A DNA stretch of 64,000 nt from Aristolochia californica (Eukaryota > Streptophyta > Magnoliopsida > Piperales > Aristolochiaceae). The translations under genes were made by a program, and so were the position numbers. The stretch covers positions 25,246,295 to 25,310,294 of the forward strand of contig JARWKL010000001.1 of assembly GCA_029961685.1 (NCBI GenBank). The letters run 5' to 3'. The notes under the pieces were generated by a model, which was given only the letters and a program-made list of their open reading frames with translations, was not told the DNA's origin and did not search any database. Positions 63,047 through 64,000 of the stretch are shown here, piece by piece (within the stretch, counting starts at the first letter, position 1; each line of letters starts with the position of its first letter).

Positions 63047-64000
63047 ATTTTAGATGTACTCGAGTTTCTTATATCAAAACATTGAGTTTTCGCTGTCCCT
63101 TTATCCCGTAAACCAAAAAGGCAAATACATCACAACAAAATGAAAATTTTAGAGTTTATGTATGGAAAAAATTTAAAATAATAACAAATGTAAGTAAAGA
63201 AAATTTATTCACACATCACAATTGAACACAAAAGTTTTGTTGTCCATATTTCGGAAATTCCACTAGTTGAACCCTTACAACTTGGAATTTTATAAGAAAG
63301 AGATTTCTTCCACACATGCATTAAAAATGCATATGGATGCTTGAAACTTGTTAAATTTGCAAATCACCTATGGATTCAAACCTTTTAAAGGGAATAACAA
63401 ACGCTTGTTAAATTCTCAATTGAACGTGCCGTGGGATATTTACCCAATTCAAACAAGCCATTATTTTGCCTAATTACAAAAAGCTGACCTAACAATCATA
63501 GATTATTGTAAAGTGATTTATCATGCGTAATGGGCTATATTACCCTAAAAATTTTCTTATGGATTGGGAGTCAACACTCAGTTAAAAATCCCCCGTCTCT
63601 CCCTTTTCCCCGACGATTGCAAAACCTGATATATAAAAAATAAAAAGAGCTTACAATCCCTAAAAATTACAGACAGTCATTGGAATTATCACTCTCTACA
63701 TTTGTGCAATGTCCATTTCCATTTAAGATATAATTTTTTTTCTTAAATCAGAACTTTGGGTTTGCGCTCTCCCTTCTTCCCTTAAACCTAAAAAGCAAAA
63801 AGATAAAAAAAAAATGAAAATTTTAGAGTTAATGTATGGAAAAATTTTAAAAAAATAAAAAATATAATAAAAAAAATTATTCACACACCACAATTGGACA
63901 CAAAAGTTTTGTTGTCAAGGTTTGGGAAATTCCACTAATTCAACCTTAACAGCTTGGCGTTTTAGAAGAACGAGAATTCTTCCACACATGCTTTTAAAAT

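Larger units (their letters stand above)
34953..64000 (-). repeat. Satellite array, reverse arm: 44 head-to-tail units (N1-N44)
   Basis: Same monomer family as the forward arm but inverted. Taking 'cctgatatat' as the boundary, units end at 35577, 36248, 36918, 37590, 38263, 38935, 39607, 40280, 40948, 41580, 42232, 42903, 43575, 44248, 44918, 45587, 46263, 46933, 47606, 48275, 48944, 49617, 50290, 50963, 51635, 52308, 52981, 53654, 54324, 54974, 55648, 56320, 56993, 57664, 58335, 59004, 59677, 60346, 61018, 61610, 62280, 62953 and 63634; N44 runs off the window. Typical length is 669-674 bp. Relative to the forward arm, every unit I checked carries an extra 8 bp (plus strand 'caaacgct' between 'gagaata' and 'cattaaattc'). 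The arm also has 'ttaccctaagaaatgg' where the forward arm has the complement of 'ccttacaaaaatat'. No gene lies in this arm. Confidence 0.97.
59340..64000 (-). repeat. Reverse-arm higher-order block C (N37 right part-N44, runs off window)
   Basis: Third copy. Against block B the offset is 6022-6023 bp for N28/N37, N29/N38 and the left part of N30/N39. It becomes 6632-6641 bp for N31/N41 to N34/N44. The jump equals one monomer minus the roughly 60-bp deletion in N40. The block continues beyond the window edge. Confidence 0.82.

Noticed and set aside
1..64000. CRISPR array or phage-type repeat
   Set aside because: The repeated unit is the whole 670-bp sequence. There are no short identical repeats separated by unique spacers and no associated genes.
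1..64000. Tandem LTR or retroelement origin of the monomer
   Set aside because: I see no primer-binding site, polypurine tract next to an LTR end, or any protease, reverse transcriptase or integrase reading frame. An origin from a retroelement remnant cannot be excluded without a database comparison.
1..64000. Ribosomal spacer repeat
   Set aside because: No rRNA gene sequence occurs anywhere in the window, and the monomer lacks recognisable spacer promoter features.

Overview
The whole 64 kb window is a single satellite DNA array. Every stretch I examined is a diverged copy of one AT-rich monomer of about 670-675 bp, repeated head to tail about 98 times. I see no protein-coding gene, rRNA, tRNA, CRISPR array or transposon, and no unique sequence between monomers. 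The only open frames are about 60-100 codons long and recur because the underlying repeat recurs. The look is that of a plant-type (at least eukaryotic) heterochromatic array: long AT-rich monomer, layered higher-order repeats, unequal-exchange products and many small slippage deletions. I do not recognise the family and cannot name the species. Long-monomer satellites of about this size are known in legumes and other large-genome plants, but that is only a lead.

Layout. Units P1-P54 (1-34952) read in one orientation and units N1-N44 (34953-64000) in the other. The flip occurs at a short fold-back junction at 34931-34964. The forward arm has two sequence domains. Domain I (1 to about 18.05 kb) mostly has 'ggttctgcaatc' at the unit start and 'cacttgggaattt' near +210. 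Domain II (about 18.05-34.95 kb) mostly has 'ggttttgcaatc' and 'cacttgagaattt'. The reverse arm is a third subfamily, marked by a fixed 8-bp insertion beside the 'gttattctc' block and by several linked substitutions. The two arms are therefore not mirror copies of each other.

Superimposed on the basic period are higher-order repeats. These include a 3-unit tandem duplication at 19998-23285, a larger domain II duplication (18049-26617 against 29610-34952), and a 3-unit block present three times in the reverse arm. A further multi-unit block occurs three times in the reverse arm, offset by about 12.75 kb and then about 6.64 kb. Chimeric monomers and one-unit jumps in the offset between copies record unequal exchange. 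Several short units carry deletions between direct repeats or microhomologies.

I found no gene-based or defence-type system. The most notable points are the orientation switch between two separately homogenised subfamilies, the inherited deletions that act as lineage markers, and the exact one-monomer offset jumps. Unit boundaries were placed by eye at the recurring 'atatatcagg' (reverse arm 'cctgatatat') and should be good to a few bases.
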